From the NCBI RefSeq assembly GCF_002295065.1, contig NZ_NSGG01000013.1:62001-126000 (forward strand): 64,000 bases of DNA, written 5' to 3'. Position numbers and translations under genes: made by a program. Below, piece after piece: positions 16,703 through 24,470 of the stretch. Below the pieces are notes generated by a model. It saw only the letters and a program-made list of their open reading frames with translations, had not been told where the DNA came from and made no database searches. The DNA is from Mesorhizobium sp. WSM3859. GTDB taxonomy: Bacteria; Pseudomonadota; Alphaproteobacteria; Rhizobiales; Rhizobiaceae. Numbering within the stretch: position 1 is the stretch's first letter; the number at the start of each line of letters is the position of its first letter.

Positions 16703-18564
16703 GCTGCGCCGGCCTTCGACAGATGGATGGTGAAGCGTGTGCCCTGGCTGCTGCTCGAAACGTCGATACGCCCGCCATAGTCGGCGACGATGTCCTTGGA
16801 GATGACGAGGCCGAGGCCCAGGCCCTTTTCCTTCGAGGTGTTGAAGGGCGTGAACAGCGACTTCAGGATCGCGGGCGGGATTCCTGGCCCGTTGTCGGAA
16901 ACGACCAGCGCCACGTCTTCGGCGGTTTCGGCGGCGCTGACCTCGACCCGCGCGCCATCACGGCCTTCGAGCGCCTCCAGCGCGTTCTGGAAAAGGTTGA
17001 TCAGCACCTGTTCCAGCCGCAGCCGGTTGCCCATTACTTTCAGCGCCGGCGGCGGCAGCGTGATCGCCAGCGCGTCCAACCGGCCGGCGAACCGGCTCCT
17101 GAGCAAGACGACGGCGCCCTCGATCACGCTGCGCAATTCGACCGGCTCGGCTGCGGTGCGACCCTTGCGGGCGAAGGCTTTCAGCTCCTCGGTGATCGAG
17201 CCGATGCGCTCGGTCAGCGCGGCGATGGCGCCAAGATTCTCCTCGGCTGAGGCGCTCTGCTTGCGTTCGAGGAACACACGCGCATTGTCGGCATAGGCGC
17301 GGATGGTCGCCAACGGCTGGTTGATCTCATGCGCGACGCCGGCGGCGACCTGGCCAAGCGTCGCCAGCCGGTTGGCTTGGACCAACTCCTGTTGCATCAC
17401 CTGCAGCTTCGCCTCGGTGCTGCGATGATCGGCGATCTCGGCCTGCAGCCGGTCACGCGCCAGGCTGAGATCCTGCGTGCGCTCCACGACGCGGCGCTCC
17501 AGCTCGGCGCGTGCCGCCTGTTCGGCGGCGATCCGCATCTGGGCGGATTGCCGGCGCCACAACAGATAGGCGGCAAAGGCGATGAGTGGGACAAGGACGC
17601 CCAGCACCAGGAGCCGCATCTCGCGCTGTGCCGCCGCGATCGGCGCTTCGGCCGGAACGAGATAGTCGAGCCGCCACGGCGTCGACGGGATCGCGGTTGA
17701 AAGCCGCAGATACTCGGCGTCGCTGCTTCCAGGCGTAAGGGCATGAACCAATGCGACGTCGTCGGAGAGCGCCTCCGGCCTCGTGACCGGCAAAGGCACC
17801 AGCGGCGCATCGCCGAATTGCCGGCTGGCCCGAATCCCGGCGAGCATCGGCCGGCTAAGCGGCTCCGTCGTCAGGAAACGCCAGGACGGCACGCTCGTGA
17901 TCAGCACCACGCCATGCGCGTCGCTGACATAGGCCGGTCGGCTCGCCTCGTGCCAGTCGGACTCGAGCTGGTCGAATTCCATCTTGACCACGACGACGCC
18001 GAGGGGTCCCGAGGCGCCGTCGACGCGCCGCGAGATGTAGAGCCCGGGGCGTTTGCTGACATTGCCGAGCGCGAAATATTCCGCGGTGCCGGTCTGCATA
18101 GCGCCTGAAAAATAGGCGCGGAAACTGTAGTCGCTGCCGACGAAGCTTTCCGGTTCGCGCCAGTTGCTAGAGGCGATCGCCAGACCGTCCGTGCCGGTAA
18201 CGTAGAGCACCGAGGCCTTGGTGCCGGAAACCAGTCCCTCCAGCTTGCGGTTGAGCACGTCGATCGCGGCGGAGCTACGCGCGCTCAGCGCGTCATGCAC
18301 CTGCTGGTCCTCCGACAGGAGCAGCGGCAGCGCGCGCGGATTTTCCAGCACCGCCCGCAGCAGCGCCACCTTGAGGTTGGCGTCCGTGCGCCCCTGCGTG
18401 GCTAGAGCCTCGATCTCCGTCGAGCGGCCATAGAGGCCGGCGCCGTAGAGCGCCGCCGCGATGATCGCCAGCGCCACCGCCGTAAACAGCAGCCAGGCGC
18501 GCCGCGCCCGCCCGGCAAGCAGTTCGGGCGTCGGGGTCAGAGCAGCGGCAGGGCGTTGCAGCAT
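16699..18564 (-). CDS. dctB: C4-dicarboxylate sensor histidine kinase DctB
   Basis: 621 aa membrane sensor kinase. One membrane span lies near residues 20-45, then a periplasmic Cache-like sensor region, a second span (LLVLGVLVPLIAFAAYLLWR), a coiled region, the phospho-acceptor box GVAHEINQPLATI, and the ATPase motifs NLFQNALEAL, DNGPGIP and KGLGLGL. It senses C4-dicarboxylates and phosphorylates DctD. Possible starts are ATG 18564, ATG 18579 and TTG 18591. I chose 18564 because the length fits rhizobial DctB and it leaves the enhancer dyad outside the gene; no clear ribosome site decides it. Confidence 0.94.
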   Translation of the reverse strand: MLQRPAAALTPTPELLAGRARRAWLLFTAVALAIIAAALYGAGLYGRSTEIEALATQGRTDANLKVALLRAVLENPRALPLLLSEDQQVHDALSARSSAAIDVLNRKLEGLVSGTKASVLYVTGTDGLAIASSNWREPESFVGSDYSFRAYFSGAMQTGTAEYFALGNVSKRPGLYISRRVDGASGPLGVVVVKMEFDQLESDWHEASRPAYVSDAHGVVLITSVPSWRFLTTEPLSRPMLAGIRASRQFGDAPLVPLPVTRPEALSDDVALVHALTPGSSDAEYLRLSTAIPSTPWRLDYLVPAEAPIAAAQREMRLLVLGVLVPLIAFAAYLLWRRQSAQMRIAAEQAARAELERRVVERTQDLSLARDRLQAEIADHRSTEAKLQVMQQELVQANRLATLGQVAAGVAHEINQPLATIRAYADNARVFLERKQSASAEENLGAIAALTERIGSITEELKAFARKGRTAAEPVELRSVIEGAVVLLRSRFAGRLDALAITLPPPALKVMGNRLRLEQVLINLFQNALEALEGRDGARVEVSAAETAEDVALVVSDNGPGIPPAILKSLFTPFNTSKEKGLGLGLVISKDIVADYGGRIDVSSSSQGTRFTIHLSKAGAA

Positions 18565-18571
18565 GGCGCAT

Positions 18572-18591
18572 TTGTGCATGTTTTCGCACAA
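18572..18591. promoter_or_regulatory. candidate DctD upstream activator site, distal
   Basis: TTGTGC-N8-GCACAA is a perfect 6 bp inverted repeat about 120 bp upstream of the dctA -24/-12 promoter. It lies right at the dctB start, so it could serve both directions. The resemblance to tandem DctD sites of rhizobia is from general knowledge. Confidence 0.65.
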
Positions 18592-18605
18592 GGCGCAATT
18601 CGACC

Positions 18606-18623
18606 TATGCGGATAACCGCACG
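18606..18623. promoter_or_regulatory. candidate DctD upstream activator site, proximal
   Basis: TGCGGATAACCGCA is an inverted repeat (TGCGG / CCGCA) about 34 bp from the distal dyad centre, roughly three helical turns, so the two would lie on the same face of the DNA. This is the paired enhancer layout expected for dctA. Confidence 0.62.
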
Positions 18624-18697
18624 GGAGTTCTCGAAAATGCCGCTCGTCTGACCGAAAAAGGCAGCAAGATCAATAGCTCGAGGTTCCGGGCGCGATC

Positions 18698-18713
18698 TGG
18701 CACGCGTGTTGCA
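18698..18713 (+). promoter_or_regulatory. sigma-54 (-24/-12) promoter of dctA
   Basis: TGGCACGCGTGTTGCA matches the consensus TGGCAC-N5-TTGCA exactly, with GG and GC separated by 10 bases. It lies 89 bp before the dctA ATG, downstream of two enhancer-like dyads and the genes for the DctB/DctD pair. Confidence 0.93.
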
Positions 18714-18801
18714 AACGCCTCCACAGCAGCCGCGAGGCTGCGGAGGTCAACTGCCCCCTGGGAGGTCGAGCGTCTCGATCGGGGGCCGAACGGAGGATAT
18801 C

Positions 18802-20139
18802 ATGCAGACAGCAATCGCTGCCGCCGAACCGCGCGGCAAGGTTCCCTTTTACCGGCATCTCTATGTGCAGGTCCTGGTGGCGATCGCCGCCGGCATCCTG
18901 CTTGGCCATTTCTATCCCGATCTGGGCGCTTCGCTGAAGCCGCTTGGCGACGCCTTCATCAAGCTGGTCAAGATGGTCATCGCGCCGGTGATCTTCCTCA
19001 CCGTGGCGACCGGCATCGCGGGCGTCTCCGACCTGCATAAGGTCGGCCGCGTCGCCGGCAAGGCGATGATCTATTTCCTGGTCTTCTCGACATTGGCGCT
19101 GATCGTCGGCCTCGTTGTATCGAACGTCATCCAGCCCGGCGCCGGCATGCACATCAATGCCGCGACCCTCGATGCTTCGAAGGTCTCGACCTTCACCGAG
19201 AAGGCGCATGACACGACCATCGTCGGCTTCCTGATGAACATCATCCCCGACACCATCACCGGCGCCTTCGCGCAGGGCGACATCCTGCAGGTGCTGTTCT
19301 TCTCGGTGCTGTTCGGCGTCGCGCTGGCGCTGGTCGGTGAGCGTGGCCGCCCCGTGGTCGATTTCCTGCAGGCGCTGACCGCGCCGATCTTCCGCCTCGT
19401 CGCCATCCTGATGAAGGCAGCCCCGATCGGCGCTTTCGGCGCCATGGCCTTCACCGTCGGCAAATACGGCATCGGCACCATCGCCAATCTCGCCTTCCTG
19501 ATCGGCACTTTCTACCTGACGTCGCTGCTCTTCGTGCTCGTCGTGTTGGGCGCCGTGGCATGGTACAACGGCTTCTCCATCCTGGCGCTGATCCGCTACA
19601 TCAAGGAAGAGCTGCTGCTGGTGCTCGGCACCTCGTCGTCGGAAGCGGCACTTCCCGGCCTGATGGCCAAGATGGAGCGCGCAGGCTGCAACCGCTCGGT
19701 GGTCGGCCTGGTCATCCCGACCGGCTATTCCTTCAATCTCGACGGCACTAACATCTACATGACGCTGGCGGCGTTGTTCATCGCCCAGGCGACCGACACG
19801 CCGCTCACCTTCGGCGACCAGATCCTGCTCTTGCTCGTCGCCATGCTGAGCTCCAAGGGTGCCGCCGGCATCACCGGCGCCGGCTTCATCACCTTGGCCG
19901 CAACGCTCTCGGTGGTGCCGACCGTGCCGGTGGCCGGCATGGCGCTGATCCTCGGCGTCGACCGCTTCATGTCGGAATGCCGCGCGCTCACCAACTTCGT
20001 CGGCAATGCGGTCGCGACCATCGTCGTAGCGCGCTGGGAAGGCGAGCTCGACCAGAAGCAATTCGCCGCCGCCATGGCCGGCCAGTTGCCGGAGGAGGCC
20101 GACCTCGCGCTGTCCGGCGGCTTGCTGCTCGCGGAGTGA
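18802..20139 (+). CDS. dctA: C4-dicarboxylate transporter DctA
   Basis: 445 aa cation-coupled symporter of the DAACS family, importing succinate, fumarate and malate, the main carbon source of rhizobia in nodules. Family marks are the serine-rich GTSSSEAALPGLM, the GYSFNLDGTNIYMTLAALF segment and SSKGAAGITGAGF. The ATG at 18802 follows CGGAGGATATC; an in-frame extension to 18706 would run through the promoter leader. Expression should need sigma-54 and phosphorylated DctD. A strong terminator follows at 20171. Confidence 0.97.
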   Translation: MQTAIAAAEPRGKVPFYRHLYVQVLVAIAAGILLGHFYPDLGASLKPLGDAFIKLVKMVIAPVIFLTVATGIAGVSDLHKVGRVAGKAMIYFLVFSTLALIVGLVVSNVIQPGAGMHINAATLDASKVSTFTEKAHDTTIVGFLMNIIPDTITGAFAQGDILQVLFFSVLFGVALALVGERGRPVVDFLQALTAPIFRLVAILMKAAPIGAFGAMAFTVGKYGIGTIANLAFLIGTFYLTSLLFVLVVLGAVAWYNGFSILALIRYIKEELLLVLGTSSSEAALPGLMAKMERAGCNRSVVGLVIPTGYSFNLDGTNIYMTLAALFIAQATDTPLTFGDQILLLLVAMLSSKGAAGITGAGFITLAATLSVVPTVPVAGMALILGVDRFMSECRALTNFVGNAVATIVVARWEGELDQKQFAAAMAGQLPEEADLALSGGLLLAE

Positions 20140-20170
20140 CGGACGACTTCAGCATCCCTCCCGAGCCTAG

Positions 20171-20203
20171 CAGGCCGCGGCTCAGCCGCGGCCTGTTCTT
20201 TTT
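20171..20203 (+). terminator. intrinsic terminator of dctA
   Basis: CAGGCCGCGGC, loop TCA, GCCGCGGCCTG form a perfect 11 bp GC-rich stem, followed by TTCTTTTTG. Confidence 0.9.
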
Positions 20204-20269
20204 GCCGGCCGCCGCATAGGGTGACGCCGCCGGCTCTCCAACCGGTGCATTCAAGGATGAGGGCGGTCT

Positions 20270-20851
20270 ATGAGCAGCGCATATCCCGAAATCTACGTCG
20301 TTCGCCACGGCGAGACGGAGTGGAGCGCCTCGGGCAGGCACACGGGCCGCACCGACATCCCGTTGACCGCCAAAGGCGAGGAGGCCGCGCGCGGCGTCGC
20401 CGATCGGCTCAAGGGCCTGACCTTCCAGGCGGTCTGGTCGAGCCCATCGCAGCGCGCCTTCGATACCTGCCGGCTCGCCGGCTTCGGCAAGCGCGCCGTC
20501 AAGAAGCCGGACCTGCAGGAATGGGATTATGGCGCCTATGAAGGCGTGACGACCAAGGAAATCCTCGCGAAGCGCCCCGGCTGGCAATTGTTTCGCGAGG
20601 GCTGTCCCGACGGCGAGACGGCGGCCGATGTCGGCGCCCGCGCCGATGCGATCATCGCCGGACTGCGGGCGATTGCCGGCAACGTGCTCATCTTCTCCAG
20701 TTCGCATTTCCTGCGTGTCTTCGCGGCGCGCTGGGTTGGCCTGCCGCCCGAGGGCGGCGAGCATTTCGTGCTCGACACCGCCAGCCTCAGCATCCTCGGC
20801 TACGAGCACGACCTGACGGAGCCGGTCATCCGGCGGTGGAACCAGAAATAG
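20270..20851 (+). CDS. histidine phosphatase family protein (phosphoglycerate-mutase-like)
   Basis: 193 aa protein of the histidine phosphatase superfamily. The phospho-His motif is visible as VVRHGETEWS near residue 10, followed by GRTDIPLTAKGEEAA and SSPSQRAFDTC, with the second catalytic His in FSSSHFLRV. The small size and absence of mutase-specific insertions fit a phosphatase more than a glycolytic mutase. The substrate is unknown. It is a single gene between the dctA terminator and a repeat block. Confidence 0.88.
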   Translation: MSSAYPEIYVVRHGETEWSASGRHTGRTDIPLTAKGEEAARGVADRLKGLTFQAVWSSPSQRAFDTCRLAGFGKRAVKKPDLQEWDYGAYEGVTTKEILAKRPGWQLFREGCPDGETAADVGARADAIIAGLRAIAGNVLIFSSSHFLRVFAARWVGLPPEGGEHFVLDTASLSILGYEHDLTEPVIRRWNQK

Positions 20852-20860
20852 CGAGCGCTA

Positions 20861-21014
20861 CTCCCCCTCATCTGGCCGCTTCCCGGCCACCTTCTGCCCG
20901 AGGGGAGAAGAGATTGGCGCTGGCGCTGACGAACTCCTCTCCCCTCGGGGAGAGGTCGGATTACCCCGAATTGCCCATGGCAATTCGGCTGGCAATCCGG
21001 GTGAGGGGCAGTGC
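20861..21014. repeat. palindromic intergenic repeat (family A, composite)
   Basis: Composite copy between convergent genes. It begins CTCCCCCTCATCTGGCCGCT, contains CCCGAGGGGAGAAG, then CTCTCCCCTCGGGGAGAG, and ends GGGTGAGGGGCAGTGCC. An extra hairpin CCGAATTGCC-ATGG-CAATTCGG lies inside. Its place between two gene ends suits a bidirectional terminator. Confidence 0.8.
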
Positions 21015-21022
21015 CTGGCGCG

Positions 21023-21787
21023 TCAAGTCGCCAAGATCGCCAGCTCTTCGTCCGTCAGATGCCGAGCCTTGCCTTTGGCAAGCTCGCCGAGCTGAAGACC
21101 GCCGATCGCCACGCGCACCAGCCGCAGCACCTCGATATCGAAAGCGCCGAGCAGCCGGCGGATCTGCCGGTTGCGGCCTTCGTCGAGCACGATCTCCAGC
21201 CAGGCCGTCCGCCCGCCGCTACGCAACAACCCGATCGAGCTTGCCGTGAGCAAGTCCCCATCGACGACCGCGCCCTGACGAAAGCGCGCCAGCATCGCCT
21301 CGTCTGGCGCGGCCGCGATCTGCACGTGATAGGTCTTGGCGACATGCGAGGCGGGGTCGAGCAAACCGTTCGCCCAGCGCGTGTCGTTGCTCATCAACAG
21401 CAGCCCTTCGCTTGCCTTGTCGAGCCGGCCGACCGGCGACACGAACGGCAGGTCGAGCCCTTCCAGGCAGTCATGGACGGTGCCGCGGCCTTCGGGATCG
21501 TCGCGGGTGGTGACCAGCCCGCGCGGCTTGTTGAGCATCAGATAGACCTTGCGCTCGGCAACGACGCGCTCGCCGTCGACCGTGATGCTTTCGCGCTCGA
21601 GATCGACCCACAGCGCAGGGTCGCGCGCCACCTTGCCCGCCACGTTCACGCGCCCTTCGGCGATCATCAACTCGGCCTGCTTGCGCGAGCAGAGCCCGAG
21701 CTTCGACAGTGCCCGGTTGAGGCTGACCTTCCCGGCGGCGGGTCGCCGCGCAGGCTCCAGAGGTTGTCGTGGAGGCTTGCGTGTCAT
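21023..21787 (-). CDS. pseudouridine synthase, RsuA/RluB/RluE family
   Basis: 254 aa RNA modification enzyme. It has a basic N-terminal tail, an S4 RNA-binding domain (LNRALSKLGLCSRKQAELMI), then the synthase domain with LMLNKPRGLVTT and the catalytic Asp in VGRLDKASEGLLL. RluB-like enzymes modify 23S rRNA and RsuA acts on 16S; sequence alone does not settle which. I chose the ATG at 21787 (MTRKPPRQP); the frame is open 18 codons further but without a better ribosome site. Confidence 0.92.
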   Translation of the reverse strand: MTRKPPRQPLEPARRPAAGKVSLNRALSKLGLCSRKQAELMIAEGRVNVAGKVARDPALWVDLERESITVDGERVVAERKVYLMLNKPRGLVTTRDDPEGRGTVHDCLEGLDLPFVSPVGRLDKASEGLLLMSNDTRWANGLLDPASHVAKTYHVQIAAAPDEAMLARFRQGAVVDGDLLTASSIGLLRSGGRTAWLEIVLDEGRNRQIRRLLGAFDIEVLRLVRVAIGGLQLGELAKGKARHLTDEELAILAT

Positions 21788-21877
21788 TTGCCCGACAGAT
21801 GCCACGCGGCGCGACGAATGCGCAACCTTCGGGTGAAGCAAGATGGATTTTTGGGGACCGGTCAGCGCGCAGCGAAA

Positions 21878-22369
21878 TCATTGATCCTTCGGCGCGCTCA
21901 GCCGCCTGTAGGGGACGCCGTCGAATGTTGCCGTCACGAAGCTCTGGACCGACATCTTGCGCTTGTGTCCGTCGCTGCAGGCATAGAGCGGCCAGCCGGC
22001 TTCGCTGCACTCGCTGGCCACGCAGAGGCGGCTCACGCAGTTGCCCGTGGTCAGGCGAAAGCCGCCCTTGCCGGCAAATCCCTGAAGCAGGCTGCCGTCC
22101 GCGGAGCGCCATGTCCGTTGCTGGAATTCAGGCCGCAGCAGGCGAGGCTCGATCGGCGGGGCCAAACCGGCCTGGGTTGCGGGGCCCGAATATTGAAACC
22201 GGTAGCGCGCCATGCCGGTCGCATACGCGGTGACAAGATCGGGTTGCCCCGAATAGGCTGCCGTCAGGTCAGCTCGGTCGAAAAGATGGGACGCACGCGG
22301 TTCCGCCCCTGACGGTCTCATCAGGGCAGCGATGGCGACAACCGCCAGGCAGACGCGCAACATCCCCAT
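21878..22369 (-). CDS. secreted protein of unknown function
   Basis: 163 aa protein with a signal peptide (MGMLRVCLAVVAIAALMRPS, likely cut after SGA) and four cysteines in the mature part (NCVSRLC, SEC, YAC), spaced to allow two disulfides. The rest is not a family I know. Its mature size of about 140 residues suggests a small periplasmic or extracellular protein. It lies 90 bp from the pseudouridine synthase gene on the same strand. Confidence 0.65.
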   Translation of the reverse strand: MGMLRVCLAVVAIAALMRPSGAEPRASHLFDRADLTAAYSGQPDLVTAYATGMARYRFQYSGPATQAGLAPPIEPRLLRPEFQQRTWRSADGSLLQGFAGKGGFRLTTGNCVSRLCVASECSEAGWPLYACSDGHKRKMSVQSFVTATFDGVPYRRLSAPKDQ

Positions 22370-22494
22370 TTCCAGCAGCCATACCCCGTCCGGCGTGCCA
22401 GGTTGCCCGGCTGCCTGCGCCTACAATCTTTCCAATCGGATTTTCGCGCAAGCCGTCCTGTATTCAAGAGCTGCGAGGAATGGCCTCGCTTTGG

Positions 22495-22935
22495 TCAGCT
22501 ATTGGCGGCCGGCGGCAGCTCGAACAGGTGGGCGCCGTTCTCCCGCCCACGGTCGATATAGCCGATCACGCGGAACCATTTCGCCACGTCCGGCCTGTCC
22601 AGCCAACTGCGCGAATGGATGGGAAGATTGCCGGCAAGCCCCTGGACATGGCGGATGTGCCGCTTGCAGAAGCGGACCGTCGCGGCGTTGAAGAAATCCT
22701 CTCGCGCGGCGAACAGCGTATCGGCGGCGTCCGCATGCTCGTGCCAGGCGATGATCGCCACCGTCCTGTCGTCCTGCACGAGCGCATGCGCCCGGCCTTC
22801 CTTCAAATTCATCATCAGATTGTCGTAGGCGCTTTTGCTGTCCTTGCCGGCCGCAACATATTCGTCCGACATCCGCTTGGACAGGCCGCGGAAAACATCC
22901 TCCAGGTCTCCGACCGTCGCCGCGCGTGCTCTCAT
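22495..22935 (-). CDS. small protein, possibly GNAT-like, phage-type
   Basis: 146 aa soluble protein. The start MRARAATVGDLEDVFRGLSK and the alternation of strands and helices around ALVQDDRTVAIIAWHE recall small GNAT acetyltransferase-like proteins found in phages, but the acetyl-CoA loop is not clear. A strong ribosome site (GGAGGAG) precedes the ATG, which overlaps the stop of the upstream frame as ATGA. It may be part of a phage-derived pair; function unknown. Confidence 0.6.
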   Translation of the reverse strand: MRARAATVGDLEDVFRGLSKRMSDEYVAAGKDSKSAYDNLMMNLKEGRAHALVQDDRTVAIIAWHEHADAADTLFAAREDFFNAATVRFCKRHIRHVQGLAGNLPIHSRSWLDRPDVAKWFRVIGYIDRGRENGAHLFELPPAANS

Positions 22936-23156
22936 TTCTCCTCCTGACCGCCCTGTAGCAGTTTGCCCCAGGGAACGAGGATCACCAAGAAATCAAAATC
23001 CCCAATTTGCCGAATGCGAGCAATCTCATTCCACGAAAACCCGCCCGATCCCATGCCTAGCTGGTATATCGGTGTCCGCTTTGAGATCCAACTTGCGCTT
23101 CCGGATATCGGCGGCATTCCGGACTTGCAGGCGCACATCGTCTTAATGGTGGGCAA
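22932..23156 (-). other. short coupled open frame, possibly the 3' end of a decayed gene
   Basis: A 74-codon frame whose stop overlaps the next gene's ATG. The last 45 residues read like a folded domain (GGFSWNEIARIRQIGDFDFLV), but the first 25 or so do not, and a stop lies immediately upstream of the only start (TTG at 23156). No good ribosome site is seen. The simplest reading is a gene that lost its front half by frameshift or deletion. Bases 23157-23310 hold no convincing gene. Confidence 0.35.
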
Positions 23157-23310
23157 TCATCGACCGGATAGGGACCAACTACGAGGTCCGTGTCTCGGCG
23201 GCGCAAGACGGCGTATCGTTGAATTCGCCGATAGCCTGAAATACAAGGCGCAGAGCTATCGGCGAACAATTGGTCCGTGAGTGGTCTGGCCGCAATGTTG
23301 GGGGGATGGA

Positions 23311-24330
23311 TTGACGTCGAGCAGGCCCATACTGATCACCGGCGCGGCCGGTTTCATCGGCTTTCACCTCTGCCACAGGCTGCTCGCCGAAGGCCGGCAG
23401 GTTGTCGGCCTCGATTCCATGAACGAGTATTACGACATTGCCCTGAAACAGGCCCGGCTCGAGCGGCTGAAAGGGTTCGCGAACTTTCGCTTCGAACAGG
23501 TCGATCTCGCCGACCGCGACCGCATGTCGGCGCTCTTTGCATCGGCAACGCCGGAGATCGTCGTCAATCTCGCCGCGCAGGCGGGCGTCCGCTATTCGCT
23601 GATCAATCCGCACGTCTATGCGCGGAGCAACCTCAACGGCTTCCTCAACATCCTGGAAGGGTGCCGTCAGGCTTCGGTCGGTCATCTCGTCTATGCATCG
23701 TCGAGCTCGATCTATGGCGGCAGCACGCGCATGCCGTTCTCGGTGCATGATTCCGCCGATCACCCCTTGAGCCTCTACGCCGCCAGCAAGAAGGCGAACG
23801 AGCTGATGGCCCACACCTACAGCCATCTGTTCGGGCTGCCGACCACGGGCTTGCGCTTCTTCACCGTCTACGGTCCGTGGGGGCGGCCCGACATGGCCTT
23901 GTTCATCTTCACCAAGGCGATCCTCGCCGGCCAGCCGATCGACGTTTTCAACCATGGCAACATGCAGCGGGACTTCACTTACATCGACGACATCGTCGAA
24001 GGTGTAATCCGCGTCATGGAGCATCCCGCGACGCCCGACCCCGATTGGACAAGCGCGGCCTCGGACCCGGCGACAAGCAATGCGCCCTACAGGATCCACA
24101 ACATCGGCGACAGTTCACCCGTCCAGCTGAGCCGGCTGATCGACGTGCTGGAAGACGCGCTCGGGCGCAAGGCAATCCGCAACCTGATGCCGCTCCAGCC
24201 GGGCGACGTGCTGGCGACCTATGCCGACGTCACCTCGCTCGAGGACGTGACCGGCTTCAAGCCCACGATCCCGATCGAGGTCGGCGTTCCGCGCTTCGTG
24301 GAATGGTACCGGGATTTCTACCAGGTCTGA
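23311..24330 (+). CDS. NAD-dependent sugar-nucleotide epimerase, UDP-glucuronate 4-epimerase-like
   Basis: 339 aa extended short-chain dehydrogenase. It has the NAD motif GAAGFIGFHLCHRLL near the start, VVNLAAQAGVRYS, the catalytic YAASK preceded by SSSSIYGG, and the substrate-loop FFTVYGPWGRPDMA shared by UDP-glucuronate and UDP-galacturonate epimerases. The long MNEYYDIALKQARLERL insertion is also typical. It likely supplies UDP-galacturonate for surface polysaccharide. The frame opens at GTG 23281, but the TTG at 23311 follows GGGGGGATGGA and gives the expected N-terminus. A repeat follows the stop. Confidence 0.88.
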   Translation: MTSSRPILITGAAGFIGFHLCHRLLAEGRQVVGLDSMNEYYDIALKQARLERLKGFANFRFEQVDLADRDRMSALFASATPEIVVNLAAQAGVRYSLINPHVYARSNLNGFLNILEGCRQASVGHLVYASSSSIYGGSTRMPFSVHDSADHPLSLYAASKKANELMAHTYSHLFGLPTTGLRFFTVYGPWGRPDMALFIFTKAILAGQPIDVFNHGNMQRDFTYIDDIVEGVIRVMEHPATPDPDWTSAASDPATSNAPYRIHNIGDSSPVQLSRLIDVLEDALGRKAIRNLMPLQPGDVLATYADVTSLEDVTGFKPTIPIEVGVPRFVEWYRDFYQV

Positions 24331-24365
24331 TTGGGCGCCTGCCACAATGTGCTAGCGGTCGGGTA

Positions 24366-24470
24366 CCAGAGCAATTCCAGGAAAAGTGTGAGCGGTTTTC
24401 CGTCCGGAATTGCGTAAAAACAAAGAGATAGAGCGGTTCGCCGTTTCCGTGAAACGGTGAAACGCTCTAG
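24366..24470. repeat. interspersed repeat (family B), GCAATTCCAGGAAAAGTGTG type
   Basis: Begins GCAATTCCAGGAAAAGTGTG, continues through AGCGGTTTTCCGTCCGGAAT, and ends with a hairpin region around GCCGTTTCCGTGAAACGG and AACGCTCT. An inverted partial copy of the first part lies at 61024-61080. It sits between the convergent epimerase and transporter genes, overlapping the last bases of the transporter gene, and may act as a terminator. Confidence 0.8.

Noticed and set aside
18670..20061. A 463-codon antisense frame in dctA
   Set aside because: dctA is unmistakable on the + strand; the antisense product is low-complexity and charged.
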